The translations under genes were made by a program, and so were the position numbers. Under the pieces are notes generated by a model that ran no database searches, was not told the DNA's origin, and saw only the letters and a program-made list of their open reading frames with translations. A DNA stretch of 64,000 bases, from assembly GCA_024516035.1 (NCBI GenBank), contig CM044958.1, forward strand, positions 44,546,803 to 44,610,802. The letters are read 5' to 3'. Origin of the DNA: Bactericera cockerelli. Lineage: Eukaryota > Arthropoda > Insecta > Hemiptera > Triozidae. Positions 53,454 through 64,000 of the stretch are shown here, in pieces (the first letter of the stretch is position 1; every line of letters starts with the position of its first letter).

Positions 53454-56400
53454 GTTTGATACATTTTACTCATAATAATGTATGACTCTTTAACTGGCAC
53501 CATGCCCATGTCAAGTTGGCTTGCACGCAGGATGACCTTGGTTCAATCCCCAGCAGAGTAGGAAATTTTCTGCTTGGTATTTGAATGTTCGGGGTCCACT
53601 CATTTTTCTCTTCATATCTCTCTCTCTCTCTCTCTATAACTTGTTGTTGTAAGCAGGATAACCAGCATAGTTACAGCTGGGGCAAAGTGATGGTCTTCAG
53701 CTAACTTCAGATTTATATACAGGGTGTAACAGACTAAATGTAAAATCTCTTAAGGGGTGGTAGTATAGATCATTTCCAGCCATTAATGTTCTATAACACT
53801 TTTGATTTAACTCAGTGGTTCTCGAGATATTATTTTTTTGAATTATTTTTACAAGTCCCCTGCCGCTCGACAAAGAATGGCATCTAACTCCGTAAATACA
53901 GTAGATGAAGCAATAGATTTAACTTTTTCCATGAGATAACAATATTTTACTATTATTTAGACTAGATTTATTCTTAAAAAGTGCACACGTACTGAAAAAA
54001 ATCGGCAGCAGCGGAAAATTTATCGCGAACATGAAATCCACCTGAAACTTCAGCCGCCATTTTCTCAAAATACTGCCCTCATAAAGTATTGGTTTCATTT
54101 GTGTAAAAACTTGCTTGAAGTCTTATCTTTCAGAAAGTATGACACACTTGATATAAAACTTTCATTTTTAATGGAAACCAAGAGAAATAAAAAAAAAGTC
54201 AGTCAGTACTACTAACTGTGCCCACTAGGCTACCATCCTACTTTTACCTAGGGAACTATTTTTTTTCTTCAATTTGACAAATTCTGGTTGCCATTTATTT
54301 TCCAACGGCCCAAAAGTTTGCCTCAGTAGGACTCTTAACTTGGAGGTCACTGGTTCGAGTCTCAAGTGTGGCAAATTAGTATGTACGTATCCATGTATGA
54401 TACTTTTAGCTGTGGTGCTTCAGAAATCAATATTGATCGTAATTGTTCATTTGTTCATAAGAGGAAAGGGTCTCAATGATAAAATGGTTTGAATGAAATG
54501 AAACATAACAATTTACCTACATAGTTAACACCCACAGGTAAAGGTGGTACGGTAAATACTTAACATTCATAGGTTGGTACATAGAGGTACAAATTATTAT
54601 GTTAGTAGGTACCGAATTTTAATAAAACACATGGAATACTAAAATATTAAGGTCAATTAGTAGTCACCGTGGCAGAGTGAGTTAGCGTGCTAGGCGTTGC
54701 ACGCATGGTGACCTGGGTTCGATCCCCAGCGGGACAGGAGTTTTTCTGCTCTGTACTTGGATGTTCGGGGTCCACTCATACCTCTTGAGGAAAAATGAGT
54801 AGTTACTTGTATGAGTAACGACCAGTGGCGGCATTACCAGAGTAAAAAGAAATTAATGTAATAGAATAATTCGAAAAGTAAAGGAGGCTCTTAGTAATGC
54901 TGCGCTACCCACAAAATATGTGAAGAGGCCTTGTGTTTCACCACAAATAAAATCATACATACATACTAAAATATTAAGGTCAATTAATCACGATCGTGGT
55001 GTCACAATAGCTCAAACTCGTCTTACTAAATATTTGCCATACTTGAGACTCGAACCAGTGACCTCCAAGTTAAGAGTCCGCAGCCCTATCAATGAATCGA
55101 CTGAGGCTAATTTTTTGGGCCGTTGGAAAGTAAATGACAACCATAATATGTCAAATTGAAGAAAAAAATTAGTTCCCTAGGTAAAAGTAGGATGGTAGCT
55201 TAGTAGGTACAGTTAATAGTACTGACTGACTTTTTTTTTAGTTTCTCTTGGTTTCAATAAAAAATGAAAGTTTTATATCAAGTGTGTCATATTTTCTGAA
55301 AGATAAGATTTCAAGCAAGTTTTTACATCAATGAAACCAATACTTTATGAGGGCAGTATTTTGAGAAAATGGCGGCTGAAGTTTCAGGTGGATTTCATGT
55401 TCGCGATAAATTTTCCGCTGCTGCCGATTTTTTTCAGTACGTGTGCACTTTTTAAGAATAAATCTAGTCTAAATAATAGTGAAATATTTTTATCTTATGG
55501 AAAAAGTTAAATCTATTGCTTCATCTACTGTATTTGCGGAGTTAGATGCCATTCTCTGTCGAGCGGCAGGGGAGCAGGGGACTTGTAAAAATAATTCAAA
55601 AAAATAATATCTCGAGAACCACTGAGTTAAATCAAAAGTGTTATAGAACATTAATGGTTGGAAATGATCTATACTACCACTTCTTAAGAGATTTTACATT
55701 TAGTCTGTTACACCCTGTATACAACCAACCTTCGGGAAAATCTGCAAGCTAGCCTGGGTAGTGCTTTATTTAGGCTCTCAGACTAGCCAATCCTGACTTC
55801 TTAGGGCTGGCTAGTCTGTTCTCTGTTTATAGTCCTCTCTCTAGCAAAAGGCACTGGCTTTCTGCCATTTGTGAATCACGTCCATCTAGACCACTCTATA
55901 AGACGACTTTTTAAACCATTTTAAACAGTATACATTAGGGTGGAATTAAAAGACGTTCTTGTAATACCTCTGTGGAACTAAATCTCAATTTTGCATTTTG
56001 TCTTAGATGCGTAAAACAAATGTTAATTCATGCCTTGATTTTGTCTATTAATTCCACCCCTAGTGTTTTATGTGACTATCTTCAATTTTTTTTTTCTTTC
56101 TAACAGTGAGATTCAAAAGTGATAGCACCAGAGAGTTTCTCGAGACGTTGATAGAGCCCCAGATTCTCCAACATCTGAAGAATGGCATGTGTAAGATTGC
56201 ATACTTCACCGAAGTGTACAAGAGACTGAAGGAGAAAGAGTTTCCTGTGGCGGCGCTGACAGATCGAACAGGTAATAAAATATTAGAATAAAGTTTTTTT
56301 TTAAAAGTTATTATATTTGTGTTAATCACAATTGTTATATCACAATTACTCAAACTCACTTTTCTAAATTTTTGCTAACTTGGGACCTGAACCAGAGACC

Positions 56401-59063
56401 TCCATATAACAAGTCCGACGCTTTATCAATGAGCTTGATTGTTAAAAATCGGTAAATATTTTTTTTAGGGAAGAGCGGGGAAAAATCTTTGAATTACACC
56501 CAGGTCTTAGCCTGGGGTGTGGGATTTCCACCCACTAAAAACCCACCTTTCCTGAGAGCATTTCCACTTGGAACCGAAATATTTTCATCACTTGTAAATA
56601 TCAGAATAGGTTTTTGAAAAGGTCGTTACACTCTCGTAACTTTTGAACGCGACGGAATTTTTCAATTCTGTAAAGTTCTAAGGATAGGAAGTGCCCTAGG
56701 GAACGTCCTGTGGTCATACTTATTTTCCGGCCCGGCCGACCTTTTGCCGATAATTTTACATTTTTCTTTCGAATTTTACATGGAATGGAATGTCTCGTTA
56801 ATTAAAGCTGAAAGTTGTCAGAATAATAGGCTTTCAATTTTTTTTCTTCAAAGTCCTAATCAGAAGCGGAGCTGGCAGTGTGAAAAGCTTGAACTCTTAC
56901 ACCCTGTATTTCAGCGAATTAATGATTTTTTAGTGAAATTTTTATATACACCGGTTTAAAATATTGTTTTACCCAATGTGAAACCAAAAAATATTCTTAA
57001 TGGCAATTTTCCAGGGTTGTAGATCAGTTTTCATTAAAGTAATTATTTTTCTACATCATTTTTTGGTGACTCTGTTGTGAAAAATCTTGCAGGTTAAATT
57101 TCCTGTGCCTCTAAACAAAATATAGGTACCTAATTTTTTCCCTCTCGATATTGTACCATTAAATCCACTCTTTAAATCAGTTCTCTCGGACACTCTAGAT
57201 ATTTCGAGTGGCTCCTTTTTTTTGGCGGACCCTGTTTAATGCACTCTTCAAAGGGATAAGTTGTCTAATGAATAAGGGTTAATCTCTGTTGCCAGGGGTT
57301 ACGAAGGGTACTAATGCTTATCTCTGTTACCAGGGGGTGACAAAATGTATCAAAGATGGAGGAACCTGAAGCACAGATTCCTGAAGAAAACCGCCCACAT
57401 AATGAGGGAAAATGAGTTGGGGGGCAAAGTCCGATTCGGTGTCCTCAAGTACCCCCACTACAACTACATTCTAATCAAGAAGGTACTGAATATCCTGGAG
57501 AGAAAGAGTGACTTAACGCCGAAAATACTACAAAGGCGGAGGAAAGCATCTTCAAATAAAATTATGAACAACGATTACCTGGAGATCAAACTACCCAACA
57601 ACAAAATCCTTTTGCTCAGTTCCATGCAACCAGAGGAGAGTTCTAATGCTGAAGAAGACCATGTTACAGATTACTATTCTACACCTAATACAGACAGTGT
57701 GAATATTAAAAATGAAGACCATGCTAGTACAGATGACACAAGACACTTTACCAAGGATGTTAAAAATGAGGTTGAAGAGTTGGATCCTCTGGCTTTAACC
57801 GGCGAGTTTCATATTGAAAGTGATGTTGAGCTCTCTGATGACGATATGGACCAGGAATACAATGAAATACTAGAGGAGTTGGAGTGTGACATGGGTGTTG
57901 AAGAGGATGAGAAACTACTGGAGAAGTTAGAGTGTGTCATCTGTGTGGATGAGGACTTGGATGAGAATGATCACAAGATAGAAGACGTAGGCTATGATCA
58001 CAACATAGATGGAAATGAAAGTAAGGATCACAACATAGATGAAAATGAAAGTAATGATCACAACATAGATGGAAATGAAAGTAATGATCACAACATAGAT
58101 GGAAATGAAAGTAATGATGACAATATAGATGAAAATGAAAGCAATGATCACAACATAGATCTAAATGAGAGTAATGATCACAATGTAGAAGAGTTACCAA
58201 CCAGCAATGATCTGAACATTGATGTAAATGTCAGTAATGATCACAAGTATGGACAAAGCAAGGAGCTGAGTCATTTTAAGTTACCTGATGAAAATATCTT
58301 GAAATTTGACGAAAAATTCTCAAGAATACACCTAGCACCAAATACTGTGTTTGATGGTAATGATCTTGAGTTACGTTTTCGAGTACAGGAAAACACAGAA
58401 GAAGACACGCACATGGTATATTTCAATTTACAAGGGAGAACAGACAAAGAAACACCTAGACCTGCTACACAAGTCAACACTTCTGCTAGTGGACGAGTCA
58501 TTACCCCTATAGGTGGAACTGAATTATCTACTACTAGTAATAGAACTAAGGTCAACACATCTATTCTTGAAAAAGAACTCACCAACTGTGAAACCAAACT
58601 CACAACTCCAATTGGTAAAAATAAGGTCACCCCTAGTGGTGAATCTCAGGTCAACAATACTCCTAGTGGTGAAACACAGGTCAACTCTTCTATTTGTGAA
58701 ACTGAACTTTACAGTTACCTGACCAACTGTAAATTTTCAGACACCACTCTTAGTAAAGGACATAAAGTCGTCACTCCTACAAGCGAAACCAAAAGCGCCA
58801 ATCCTACTGAAGCAAACAAAGTCACCACAACAAATTGTGGAACAAAATCTCCTGTAAATAGTTCATGCTGTGCCTATGCTCATGCTCTCATAGCCAACAT
58901 GAATGCTCTGGCAGAACAGAACCTGGCTATGTCACGGAATATGACTGACAGCATGAAGAATTTCTTTGAGATGCAGAAAGCGTTTCTTGAAGACCAAAGA
59001 GACGAGAGGAGGAAAACCAATCAACTGCTGGAACTTGTCATCAAAATGGTAGCAGAAAAATGA
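52902..59063 (+). CDS. Myb/SANT-like DNA-binding protein, 3 exons seen, 5' end missing
   Basis: Three exons join in frame to about 814 residues. The first (52902-53453) is a Pro/Ser/Lys-rich low-complexity part. The second (56107-56271) and the start of the third (57334-59063) make a Myb/SANT-like fold: FLETLIEPQILQHLKNG, YFTEVYKRLKEKEF, then RTGGDKMYQRWRNLKHRFLK, where the Trp-x-x-Leu-Lys pattern is typical of the third helix of trihelix/MSANTD domains. A long acidic Asn/Asp/Ser/Thr-rich middle follows, with six or more N-D-H-N-I-D-G-N-E-S repeats. The C-terminal 55 residues (ANMNALAEQNLAMSRN...) are a probable coiled coil, as often seen in this group. A transcription-factor or domesticated-transposase accessory role is an inference. 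An upstream exon must exist (phase 1 needed) but is not seen. Confidence 0.75.
53090..53395 (+). repeat. 27-nt coding repeat in Myb/SANT gene
   Basis: About eleven units of ATCAAGGAGAGGTCCACTCC plus AGCAATA-like ends. Variation keeps the nonapeptide frame, with one or two shorter units that are still multiples of three. Confidence 0.85.
53490..53615 (+). mobile_element. SINE type 7, partial
   Basis: TTGGTTCAATCCCCAGCAGA and ATGTTCGGGGTCCACTCAT; just after the Myb/SANT exon, followed by a (TC)n run. Confidence 0.55.
53716..55722. repeat. 2-kb inverted repeat in Myb/SANT intron
   Basis: Left arm 53716-54385 and right arm 55027-55722 are inverted copies, with ends TATACAGGGTGTAACAGAC and its complement. 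The left arm lacks about 20 bp present in the right. The 640-bp spacer holds an unrelated SINE (54655-54855). The pre-mRNA could fold into a long hairpin between exons 53453 and 56107. Confidence 0.85.
54655..54860 (+). mobile_element. SINE type 7
   Basis: TAGTCACCGTGGCAGAGTGA, GGGTTCGATCCCCAGCGGG, GTAACGACCAGTGGCG. It is in the spacer of the 2-kb inverted repeat. Confidence 0.7.
55932..56064. mobile_element. MITE, GGGCGGAATTAATAGAC family
   Basis: Diverged copy with ends TTAGGGTGGAATTAAAAGAC and TTGTCTATTAATTCCACCCC. It lies in the intron just before the Myb/SANT exon at 56107. Confidence 0.7.
56107..56271 (+). CDS. Myb/SANT gene exon, first half of DNA-binding domain
   Basis: Acceptor TCTAACAG|TGAGA, donor ACAG|GTAATA, 165 nt. 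It encodes RFKSDSTREFLETLIEPQI and CKIAYFTEVYKRLKEKEFPV, helices 1 and 2 of the predicted domain. Confidence 0.78.
56305..56445 (-). mobile_element. SINE type 2, reverse, diverged
   Basis: GGGACCTGAACCAGAGACCT and CTTTATCAATGAGCTTGAT, just after the Myb/SANT exon 56107-56271. Confidence 0.6.
56450..57330. other. Myb/SANT intron, no recognised exon
   Basis: Contains a dispersed-repeat-like piece ending TTACACCCTGTATTTCAG (about 56898), similar to the outer ends of the 53716-55722 inverted repeat. Confidence 0.4.
57334..59063 (+). CDS. Myb/SANT gene terminal exon
   Basis: Acceptor TTACCAG|GGGGTG, stop TGA at 59061-59063. It holds the domain's third helix (MYQRWRNLKHRFLKK), the acidic middle with 30-nt repeats (57990-58170) and the C-terminal coiled coil. 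Conceptual start at an internal ATG (57345) is unlikely, because the domain begins upstream. Confidence 0.8.
57990..58180 (+). repeat. 30-nt coding repeat in Myb/SANT gene
   Basis: About six units of GATCACAACATAGATGGAAA plus TGAAAGTAAT encode N-D-H-N-I-D-G-N-E-S. Confidence 0.9.
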
Positions 59064-59090
59064 GGATGTCTATTTGTCTATGTAGACATG

Positions 59091-59096
59091 AATAAA
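59091..59096 (+). promoter_or_regulatory. Myb/SANT gene poly(A) signal AATAAA
   Basis: AATAAA lies 27 bp after the stop codon; a very short 3'UTR is possible. Confidence 0.5.
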
Positions 59097-59479
59097 AGCC
59101 AGGGATGATATCCTATGTGGACCTTTGCAACGTATTAGAGTAGATAGATTCCAACTTTGAAACTAAAGGTCCATCAATAATGTTGTTGTTGAGGAGTGAT
59201 GATGGTCTCCAGCCAAATCAAAAGAAAAGTTGGGTCGTCCTTTTTTTTGCGAGAGGGGCAGATCTTCAAAAGACGAACATCATGCAGGAGCATGATGAGC
59301 AGTGTGGGATTTGTGCTGAAAACAGTGCACACCTAACCACTAAAACATTCCTCTCGCTTTAAAACAACTGCATTCGGAACTGTTTGGGAGAACATTACTT
59401 AAAATGCAGGTGCTTGGTCTCTTTTCATAGGGTGTTCTGAAGCACATATTTCTATGGGCGATCAACCATCGAAGATTTT

Positions 59480-59945
59480 CACATTTCTAGCCTCAAGATA
59501 CCAAAAATGTTGTTTTTGGCCATTGGTCCACGTGTCTGTGTGTAAAGACGATATCTCGAGAACGGTAAGAGCTAGACTTGAAATTTGGTTTGAAAGTTGA
59601 TTTTATATACTCTACGAACCACAACTTAAGGCACAAAAATGTTAGAGAACAACATTTCTTTATAATAAAAAAATAAAAGGGGTTTCCACTGATCCATTTT
59701 GTCGATATCTTGAACTTTTCGGGACCTGGCTCCAATTTACCGATATTTTTGGGGAGGGGGGGGGGTCCCTTTTTATTATTCATCCTAGATGGGGGTTTTG
59801 ACTTATCAAATCCATTGATTTTGAGGTGCTGTTCACGAATTTGACATTTAAAAAATAAAAATATTTTTTAGCTAGCTGTTACCATTGAGTCACCAGTGAC
59901 GGATTTGACTTCTTTTCGAGTGATAAGGAAAGTTGTTGTCACACC
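59480..59945. mobile_element. TIR element, same family, diverged and truncated
   Basis: Keeps CTCAAGATACCAAAAATGTT, the GATATCTCGAGAACGGTAAG block and the end GTGATAAGGAAAGTTG. The start and most of the microsatellite are lost. Confidence 0.65.
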
Positions 59946-60186
59946 AGTTTATTATTTGTCGAAATTTTATATAACACTATGTGAAGGGGAACTGTAAAAG
60001 TGAACGAAAATTATAGTCATTGAAATATACCATTGTTACTATACATATTGAGAAAAAATATATGTTGTTATTTATTGATAAAAAAATATTTAAGACAAAA
60101 CAAGTAATATTATTGAGACAGTGTATCTACTAACATAATATTCAAACATTATTATTATACTTATGTAGGTGTACAAGTTAGCTGGT

Positions 60187-60378
60187 GTAATAATAATATC
60201 GCCTTATTTATACTGCCTGATTAGAACTATTAAAGTCCCATTATTCCAGCAGATTGCCCAAGACATATTATTATCTGGTAAAAATCCCAAATGGGAGGAT
60301 TACTTGTCATGTACCCGCGACCTCTGGAATCTCTTGATTCACAGATTGCCGCCCTTACCACTAAGCTACCGGGACAGA
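60187..60378 (-). mobile_element. SINE type 6, reverse
   Basis: Same markers as 30520-30722; the + reading frame across it is accidental. Confidence 0.7.
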
Positions 60379-60669
60379 CTGTAGGGTTTTAAAAATTCAA
60401 TATATATTACATGATTAAATTACAAATAACTTAGGGTATCAATGTCAAATAATGACAAGTCATATTCATTTTAAAAAAAGTCCATTTATTAATACATTCG
60501 TTTCATTCGATTGCGGTGAAAGCAGATTATAAGTTGTTGTTGACAGACTCGGAATGCGGGCGAGACTTTATGAAATGTACATGGAAGGGATTTTAAGAGA
60601 CAATTACGGCCATGGCTTTTGATTTTAGTCAATCTTTGCATACGACCAAAAACTGACGACCTTATCAAT

Positions 60670-60885
60670 ATTATAAATACTCTTTAGTTGAAGGTAACCA
60701 ACAGGCGAGGTTAATGCTCAAAACATTTTCTACCACCTAACCCTCCGAGTCTTATAATTATGTAATCACAAATTCAAAAATGAGGATAAATTCATGCACT
60801 GGCTGGGATTCGAACCAACGGATCCCTACGCTACCTGGCTTACCAGACTAGCGTGTTAACCACTTGACTACCAGTGCAGAAAAAT
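60670..60885 (-). mobile_element. SINE type 5, reverse
   Basis: GAAGGTAACCAACAGGCGAG, GGGATTCGAACCAACGGATC, AACCACTTGACTACCAGTGC. Confidence 0.7.
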
Positions 60886-61189
60886 ATTCACTTATTTAGA
60901 GTGCCATTATCATTTTAGTGGAAGAAGGTGCAAAAATATGAACCAGAAACCAGATCGGGGCCTGGTAAGGGCTCAGGGCTCTGATTTGTTGTTCAAATTC
61001 TCAAATAGACGAGAAAAAGTTGGGTGGGACTCAAATCAACGAATTTCTACGCCATGGCCATCTGGATTACCAGACGAACGCCTTAATATTAATCTATCTA
61101 TCTTTTATTAGATTTTAGTGGTGCTTTTGATTTTTTTTTTTCAGCATTTATGGTCAATTGGTCATACACACCACCCTTATTATTAATAA

Positions 61190-61490
61190 TATCGTCTTAT
61201 TTATACTGCCCGACTAGGACTAACGAGTCCCATTATTGCAGCAGGTAGCCTTAGACATATTATTATGTGGTCAAAATCCTAAATGGGAGGATAATAATAA
61301 TAATAATATCGCCTTATTTATACTGCCCGATGAGGACTATTAAAGTCCCATTATTCCAGCAGTAAGCCCAAGACATATTATTATGTGGTAAAAATTCCAA
61401 ATGGGGGGATAACTTGTCATGTTCCGGCTGGGTTTCGAACCAGCAACGTCGGGATTACCATACCGACGACTTGACCACCATTGTGTGAGG
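61190..61490 (-). mobile_element. SINE type 6, reverse, one and a half copies
   Basis: ATCGTCTTATTTATACTGCC and, after 115 bp, ATCGCCTTATTTATACTGCC start two nested copies; one head (GGGTTTCGAACCAGCAACG) follows. Confidence 0.65.
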
Positions 61491-61587
61491 GTTCCAACTG
61501 GTTCCCTTTCCACTCTCACGAGTTCTATCACAGATATAGTACGGACGATGATATAGACCACCGCCCCAGCATGTCCCACCAGACGGC

Positions 61588-61686
61588 TCAGCTGCTGTAG
61601 TTGATTATTTTGGACGGCAGTTCAAAGCAAACCAATTCCCGGGCATTCTTCCTCTCGTTGAGAGACCAGTGGACCTCCAGATCGAT
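61588..61686 (-). CDS. unknown gene, possible terminal coding exon
   Basis: A strong acceptor (CTCTCTTCCCCATTTCCAG) precedes 32 codons and a TGA: IDLEVHWSLNERKNAREL then VCFELPSKIINYSS. The composition is protein-like and GC content is above the flanks. Family unknown. The flanks are SINE and MITE sequence, so upstream exons, if any, lie beyond the minisatellite. Confidence 0.35.
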   Translation of the reverse strand: MDLEVHWSLNERKNARELVCFELPSKIINYSS

Positions 61687-61764
61687 CTGGAAATGGGGAA
61701 GAGAGAGGTGATGTTTAGGTTACAACATGAATAGGCCCTAATTTAATTGAGACTAGCTTATAAT

Positions 61765-61900
61765 TAGGGTCGAATTAATAGACGTGTTTGTGAAACCTCT
61801 GTGGCGCTAAGTCACGGATTGCGTACTGTGTAAGATAGGGAAAAATGACGCTTAGCAGCGACTTAAGTTATCGATGTTGTCTGTTAATTTCGCCCTTACT
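61765..61900. mobile_element. MITE, GGGCGGAATTAATAGAC family
   Basis: Reverse-oriented relative of 26482-26626, with the shared GTCACGGATTGCGTACTGTG core and similar ends. Confidence 0.7.
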
Positions 61901-61909
61901 GTTAGTTTT

Positions 61910-62045
61910 TTTCGAGGATGAGTTTTTCACAGCCTTTTTTTATTTTGTAGCCATGAAACAGCAGCTACTGTCAGTAGACGCTTGTGGTCTGTCTTGTAGA
62001 CTGTCCAATCTGTCCTAGTCCAATCACCTAGTAGTATGTCCCCCC
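61910..62045 (-). mobile_element. SINE type 1, 3' part, reverse
   Basis: GGATGAGTTTTTCACAGCCT through TAGTATGTCCCC matches the 3' half. Confidence 0.6.
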
Positions 62046-62329
62046 AATGTCTGAAAACAACTTTTGACATTTTCATGTCTTTGCTCTGGCACATAACCAA
62101 AATTATGTCACGAAATTATGTAACGAAATATTAAATTGTAAAGGGAGAGAAGAGGGAAAGTGTGTGTCATGCGCACAATGGCGAAGTATTGAATTGTAGA
62201 GGGAGAGAAGAGAGAAGGTATGTGTCATGCGCACAATACGAAATTTGGTCAGTTGGGTTTTGGACCTTGAATAGTAAAGATGAAAATGTCCCAATGGTTG
62301 CAGACTCGTATGCAAGCGTTTTTTTCTAT

Positions 62330-62440
62330 GTTTTTTTTTGGTATCCTGAGGCTATGATTCGTCCAGAAACGTGAAAAACTGGATAGATCAATCTTTCGAC
62401 GAATACAATAATCTCCTTACTATAGGATAAGGAAAGTAAA
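62330..62440. mobile_element. TIR element, end fragment
   Basis: GGTATCCTGAGGCTATGATT to GGATAAGGAAAGTAAA is one terminal part of the 14-kb family in reverse orientation. Confidence 0.6.
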
Positions 62441-62769
62441 AATATATGACACAATGAATTCACGAAGAAAAAACAACCGAAAACACTATTTTCTATACCA
62501 TACCTTACAGGTATTTTTTTTTTTTCAGAAGAGGAAAATTTGCATCAAACACCAGCGTAAGGTAATGCCTGTAAGCCGACGAGAAGGTTTTTATCGTCTA
62601 AAAACCTCTTCTTGGTTGTGTTTCTATTATATGTTGCCCTGGGACCTCTGTGTGGCATTACTTCAGGATACCTTATAGGTAATAGAAAGTAAAAATTGTG
62701 TTAACACTGTAGGCAACTATTTCACCATAGGTATATCTGAATTCGCGAGGAAAACGTGTGTCCACCAGT

Positions 62770-64000
62770 AGGCAACTGTTTTACCTTGGGGTATCTGTCC
62801 AGGGATATCTGTTACCTTGGGGTATCTGTCCAGGAATATCTGTTACCTTGGGGTATCTGTTACCTTGGAGTATCTGTTACTTGGGGTATCTGTTACCTTG
62901 GGGTATCTGTTACCTTGGGGTATCTGTTACTTGGGAGTATCTGTTACCTTGGGGTATCTGTTACCTTGGGGTATTTGTTACCTTGGGGTATCTGTTACCT
63001 TGGGGTATCTGTTACTTGGAGTATCTGTTACCTTGGAGTATCTGTTACTTGGGGTATCTGTCTAGGGGTATCTGTTACCTTGGGGTATCTGTTACTTGGG
63101 AGTATCTGTTACCTAGGGGTATCTGTTACCTTGGGGTATTTGTTACCTTGGGGTATCTGTTACTTGGGGTATCTGTTACCTTGGGGCATCTGTTACCTTG
63201 GGGTATCTGCTACCTTGGGGTATCTGTTACCTTGGGGTATCTGTTACCTTGGGGTATCTGTTACCTTGGGGTATCTGTTACCTTGGGGTATCTGTTACCT
63301 TGGGCATCTGTTACCTTGGGGTATCTGCTACCTTGGGGTATCTGTTACCTTGGGGTATCTGTTACCTTGGGGTATCTGTTACCTTAGGGTATCTGTTACC
63401 TTGGGGTACCTATCTGTTACCTTGGGGTATCTGTTACCTTGGGGTATCTTTTACTTGGGGTATCTGTTACCTTGGGGTATCTGTTACTTGGAGTATCTGT
63501 TACCTTGGAGTATCTGTTACTTGGGGTATCTGTCTAGGGGCATCTGTTACCTTGGGGTATCTGTTACTTGGGGTATCTGTTACCTTAGGGTATCTGTTAC
63601 CTTGGGGTACCTATCTGTTACCTTGGGGTATCTGTTACCTTGGGGTATCTTTTACTTGGGGTATCTGTTACCTTGGGGTATCTGTTACTTGGAGTATCTG
63701 TTACCTTGGAGTATCTGTTACTTGGGGTATCTGTTACCTTGGGGTATCTGTTACCTTGGGGTATCTGTTACTTGGAGTATCTGTTACCTTGGAGTATCTG
63801 TTACTTGGGGTATCTGTTACCTTGGGGTATCTGTTACCTTGGGGTATCTGTTACCTTGGGGCATCTGTTACCTTGGGGTATCTGTTACTTGGGGTATCTG
63901 TTACCTTGGGGCATCTGTTACCTTGGGCTATCTGCTACCTTGGGGTATCTGTTACCTTGGGTATCTGTTACCTTAGGGTATCTGTTACCTTGGGGTACCT
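62770..64000. repeat. 17-bp minisatellite, runs off window end
   Basis: About 70 units of TTACCTTGGGGTATCTG with variants of 14-16 bp (TTACTTGG..., TCTAGGGG...). Some longer blocks recur (for example around 63395-63540 and 63585-63730), so higher-order duplication happened. All + frames stay open because the unit has no stop codon; it is not a gene. Confidence 0.95.

Noticed and set aside
57927..58200. Two - strand frames with His/Cys or Ile/Val repeats
   Set aside because: Antisense of the 30-nt repeat within the Myb/SANT terminal exon.
62520..62580. A possible mini-exon after a long T run (KRKICIKHQRK)
   Set aside because: The acceptor-like TTTTTTCAG and donor-like AAGGTAATG may be chance; no partner exon or family match.
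62756..63976. A 406-codon + frame rich in Leu, Gly, Tyr and Cys
   Set aside because: It is the 17-bp minisatellite read in a frame without stops; the other frames are open as well.

Overview
This window reads as nuclear DNA of an insect. It is AT-rich, its genes are split by GT-AG introns, AATAAA signals follow the gene ends, and the introns are packed with tRNA-derived SINEs, MITEs and non-LTR fragments. Hemiptera is my guess from the repeat style; no marker proves it.

Three regions carry host genes. (1) From 8.7 to 23.7 kb and on to 40.9 kb lie two convergent members of the SERAC1 lipase family. A SERAC1-like gene runs on + from 8762 to 19902 (8 exons seen, about 519 aa). A second gene, closest to canonical SERAC1, runs on - from 40876 to 23699 (10 exons seen, 502 aa, 5' end missing). 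All exon joins keep frame, and four introns sit at the same place and phase in both genes, so they are old DNA-level duplicates. (2) SEC63, the ER translocon J-protein, is one uninterrupted 768-codon reading frame at 49109-51415 (+). (3) A Myb/SANT-like DNA-binding protein with long in-frame repeats lies at 52902-59063 (+, at least 3 exons). Two lone terminal-exon candidates of unknown genes lie on - at 4668-4853 and 61588-61686.

Region by region: 1-8.7 kb is mostly non-coding with MITEs and SINE pieces; 8.7-20.6 kb is the + SERAC1-like gene; 20.6-23.7 kb is AT-rich sequence and a tandem array made from the last SERAC1 exon; 23.7-40.9 kb is the - SERAC1 gene with repeat-filled introns; 41.43-47.85 kb is an abnormal block made almost only of homopolymer runs, very probably an assembly fault, which has probably swallowed the 5' end of SERAC1; 48-51.6 kb is SEC63; 52.9-59.1 kb is the Myb/SANT gene; 59.1-62.7 kb is SINEs and MITEs; 62.76 kb to the end is a 17-bp minisatellite.

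The most unusual feature is in the - SERAC1 gene. At seven of its ten visible exons a tandem repeat begins at the exon edge, and most of these arrays multiply a splice acceptor, a splice donor or the terminal coding segment. The genes do not form an operon; SERAC1 (ER-mitochondria lipid handling) and SEC63 (ER protein import) share only an ER connection.
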